From the NCBI RefSeq assembly GCF_019578655.1, contig NC_063257.1:19406001-19470000 (forward strand): a stretch of 64,000 nt of DNA. Direction: 5' to 3'. The position numbers were made by a program, and so were the translations under genes. Numbering within the stretch: the stretch's first letter is position 1; every line of letters starts with the position of its first letter. Shown here piece after piece: positions 60,601-64,000 of this stretch. Below the pieces are notes generated by a model, which worked only from the letters and a program-made list of their open reading frames with translations, ran no database searches and had not been told where the DNA came from. This stretch comes from Ricinus communis (taxonomy: Eukaryota > Streptophyta > Magnoliopsida > Malpighiales > Euphorbiaceae).

Positions 60601-63600
60601 TCACAAATATACGCCTCTTACAAGGTTGTTTTCTCATATCTACAAATACACCCCATTGACGGGGTTAATTTCTCATACTCACAAATATACCTCTATTATG
60701 GAGTATTTTTTTTATATTAAACAATATATTCCCTTTACGAGGTTGTTTTCTCATACTCACAAATATACCGCTTTTATGGGAACATTTATGATATTCATAA
60801 ATGTACATCTTTTACGTGTTGTTTCCTTATACTCATAATTATACCCCACTTACGGGCTTATTTTGTTATATTGATGAATATATCCTTTTTACGGGGTTAT
60901 TTTCTAAAAGTTATAGATATACCCCTCTTACGGGATTATTTTCTAATATTTATAAATATATCCCTCTTATAGGGTTATTTTTTTGAATTAAAAAATATAC
61001 CCATTTTATAGCTTTGCTTCTTCATACTCACAAATATACTCCTCTTATGGGGTTATCTTCTTATATTGATAAATATAACCCTTTTACGGAGTTATTTTCT
61101 CACACTCACAAGTGTACACCTCTTAGAGAGTTTTCTAATACGTACAATTATACCCTTTTTACAGAATTATTTTTTCATAATATATCCATTTTACGGAGTT
61201 ATTTTTTCATACTCACAAATATACCCCTCTTACGGGGTTGTTTTCTCATAATCATTAATATACCTCATTTAAGGGGTTATTTTCTCAGACTCACAAATAT
61301 ACCCCTCTTATAGGGTTGTTTTCTAATATTTATAAAAATATCCCTATTGCGGGGTTGTTGTCTCATATTAAAAAGTATACTCCTTTTACGGGGATATTTT
61401 CACATAATTATAAATGTATCTCTTTTACCAGGTTGTTTTGTTATATTCACGAATACCCTTTTCACAAGGTTGTTTTCTAATGCTTATAGATGTACCCCTC
61501 TTACGGGCTTATTTTCTAATAGTTATAAATATACCCCTCTTAAAGGGTTATTTTTTCAATTAAAAAATATACCCCTTTTACGGGTTTACTTCTCATACTC
61601 ACAAATATACCCCTCTTATGGGGTTGTTTTCTCATACTCACAAGTATACCCGTTTTAGGGGGTTATTTTTTAATATTTACAATTATACCCTTTTTACGGA
61701 GTTATTTTTTCATATTAAAAAATATACCCATTTTACGGGGTTGCTTTTTCATACTCACAAATATACCCCTCTTACGAGATTGTTTTCTCATATTTATTAA
61801 TGTACCCCATTTAAGGGGTTGTTTTCTCATGCTCATAAATATATCCTTTTACGGGGTTGTTTTCTAATATTTATAAATATACCCTCTTACGGTGTTATTT
61901 TTTTATATTAAAAAATGTACTCTTTTTGTGGGGTTATTTTCTTATATTCATAAATATACCGCTTTTATGGTGTTACTTTTTCATACTCACAAATATACCC
62001 CTCTTACGGGTTTGTTTTCTCATATTCATTAAAATACACCATTTAAGGGGTTGTTTTCTCATACTTCTAAATATACCCCTCTTACGATGTTGTTTTCTAA
62101 TATTTATAAATATACCCCTTTTACAGGTTTATTTTCTCATATTAAAAAATATATCCCTTTTGTATGGTTATTTTCTTATAGTCATAAATATACCCCTTTT
62201 ACGAGGTTGTTTTCTCATACTTATAAATATACCCCACTTACGGGGTTATTTTCTTATATTGACAAATATATCTGTTTTACGGGGTTGTTTTCTCATACTC
62301 ACACATATACCATTTTTACGATATTATTTTCTCATATTAAAAAAAAAATACCCCTTTTACGAGGTTGCTTCTTCATACTCACAAATATGCCCCTCTTACA
62401 AGGTTGCTTTTTCATACTCACAAATATACTGGTCTTGGGGGTTGTTTTCTCATATTCATAAATATACCCTTCTTACGTGGCTTTTTGCTAATTTTACAAA
62501 TATATCCCTATTATCGGGTTCTTTTCCAATATTTAAAGATATACCCCGTTTATAGGATTGTTTTCTCATACTAAAAGATATACGCAATTTATGGTGTTAT
62601 TTTCTCATACTTACAAATGTACCCCATTTAAGGGGTTCTTTTCTTATATTGAATAATATTCCCCTTTTAAAGGATTATTTTCTCATATTCACAAATATAC
62701 TCCTCTTACGAGATCTTTTTGTAATATTTATAAAATTACTCCTCTTATATGGTTGTTTTCTCATATTAAGAAAATATACCCCTTCTACAGGTTCGCTTTT
62801 CATACTTAAAAAAATACCCCCCTGACGGGGTTGTTTTCTCACATTTATAAATATACCTCTTTTATGAGGTTGATGTCTCATATTCATAAATATACCCCTC
62901 TTAAGGAGTTGTTTTCTAAAATTTAATAATATACCTCTATTATGGGGTTATTTTCTCATATTATAAAATATACTCCTTTTACGGGGTTGTTTTCTCATAC
63001 TCACAAATATACCACTTTTACAAGGATATTTTCTGATCTTCATAAGTATATCTCTTTTACGGGGTTGTTCTCTTGTACTCATAATTATACCTCATTAACG
63101 AGGTTGTTTTGTTATATTGACGAATATACCGTTTTCACAAGGTTGTTTTCTAATAGTTACAGATATAATCCCCTTACGGGGTTATTTTCTAATATTTACA
63201 AAAATACCACCCTTACAGGGTTATTTCTTCAAATTACAAAATGTACTCCTTTTATGGGTTTGCTTCTTTATACTCATAAATATACCCCTCTTACGAGGTT
63301 ATCTTCTTATATTGATAAATATATCCTTTTATGGGGTTGTTTTCTCAGCCTCACAAGTATACCCCTCTTAGGGGGTTATTTTCTAATATTTATAATTATA
63401 TCCTTTTCACAAAGTTGCTTTTTCATACTCACAAAATATACCTCTTTTACGGGGTTGTTTTCTCATATTCATTAATATTATTTAAGGGATTGTTTTCTCA
63501 CACTCACAAATATACCCCTCTTACGGTGTTATTTTCTAATATTTATAAATATATCCCTATTACAGAGTTGTTTTCTCATATTAAAAAATATACCCCTTTT

Positions 63601-64000
63601 ACGGGGTTATTTTCTTATACTCACAAATATACCCCTCTTACAATGTTGTTTTCTCATACTCATAAACATACCCCTCTTTTGTGTTTCTTTTCTAATATTT
63701 ACAAATATACCCCTATTATGGGGTTGATTTCTCATATTAAAAGATATACGCCTTTTATGGGATTGTTTTCTCATACTAAAAAATATACCCATTTTACGGG
63801 ATTATTTTTTTAGAATCACAAATATACCCAATTTAAGCGGTTCTTTTCTTATAATTAATAATATTTCCTTTTTAAGGGATTGTTTTCTCAAACTCACAAA
63901 TATACCGCTCTTATGAGATCTTTTTATAATATCTACAAAAATACTCCTCTCAAAGGGTTGTTTTCTCATATTAAAAAAATATTCCCCTTTTACGGGGTTG
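54641..64000 (+). repeat. 39-bp satellite array, block E
   Basis: About 9.4 kb of 39-bp units continuing to the window end, the same unit mix as block D. Marker units recur. Two are TTGAATAATATT or TTAATAATATT (55222, 56594, 60438, 62643, 63848) and TTCATTAATATACC with CATTTAAGGGG (56010, 57420, 58010, 58335, 59531, 60012, 61250, 61795, 62025, 63470). A third is TTCAATTAAAAAATATACC (55740, 57183, 57773, 61556 and variants at 59293, 60983, 63227). Local recent duplications are at 58511-58590 and 59791-60002. Confidence 0.95.
59791..60002 (+). repeat. Exact 106-bp tandem duplication inside the satellite
   Basis: 59791-59896 and 59897-60002 appear identical by eye: TTTTCTAATATTTACAGTTA through GGAGTTACTTTTTCATACTC to TCTTACGGGG. 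The unit spans slightly less than three monomers because two are shortened. Identity over 106 bp among otherwise divergent neighbours marks a recent event. Confidence 0.85.

Noticed and set aside
22152..64000. Many open frames of 60-230 codons inside the satellite, including strongly hydrophobic ones
   Set aside because: They repeat every 13 residues because the unit is 39 bp, occur in several frames and both strands, and have no start context, codon bias or domain. I treat them as a by-product of the repeat.

Overview
The window is repeat-rich nuclear DNA from a flowering plant, probably a eudicot. I infer this from the retrotransposon lineages present (Tat, Tekay and Athila Ty3/gypsy; SIRE/Opie Ty1/copia), from initiator-tRNA-Met primer sites, and from a plant mobile domain. 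I see no intact single-copy host gene, rRNA, tRNA or CRISPR array. The setting looks heterochromatic (pericentromeric, subtelomeric or another satellite block), but the sequence alone cannot place it on a chromosome.

The backbone is one AT-rich tandem satellite with a unit of about 39 bp. It fills roughly 28 kb in five blocks: 1-462, about 22153-27553, 37109-43003, 46773-53215 and 54641-64000. All blocks run in the same orientation except a fold-back inversion at 22606-22980. Each unit carries a TACCCC-TCTTAC-GGGGTT core with a single CpG. Because 39 is divisible by three, the array gives long 13-residue-periodic reading frames that I do not regard as genes.

Four insertions split the array. 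(1) 463 to about 22152 is a decayed, 5'-truncated Tat-type Ty3/gypsy element on the + strand. It has gag, protease, RT, RNase H plus a second archaeal-type RNase H, integrase, an antisense plant-mobile-domain ORF with apparent introns, a 36-bp minisatellite, a polypurine tract and the 3' LTR. A SIRE/Opie-type Ty1/copia element (- strand, 9673 to about 19248, with a further 138 bp of its 3' internal sequence beyond the LTR) is nested in it. (2) 27554-37108 is a structurally complete Tekay/Del-type chromovirus (- strand) with two 2.26-2.28 kb LTRs, PBS, PPT, chromodomain and a perfect ATACT target duplication. Its polyprotein is broken by several frameshifts and stops. (3) About 43003-46772 is a head-to-head composite of two Athila-like fragments: a - strand gag start, PBS and LTR, and a + strand 3' end with PPT and LTR. 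(4) 53216-54640 is a 1.4 kb non-autonomous hAT-type element with terminal inverted repeats and an 8-bp target duplication matching at 7 of 8 bases.

No genes here cooperate in a pathway. The functional content is mobile-element machinery, nearly all of it inactivated. The observations most worth following are the antisense, intron-bearing plant-mobile-domain ORF inside the Tat element, the two higher-order organisations of the satellite, and the satellite fold-back made by an inverted copy inserted at an (AT)n tract.
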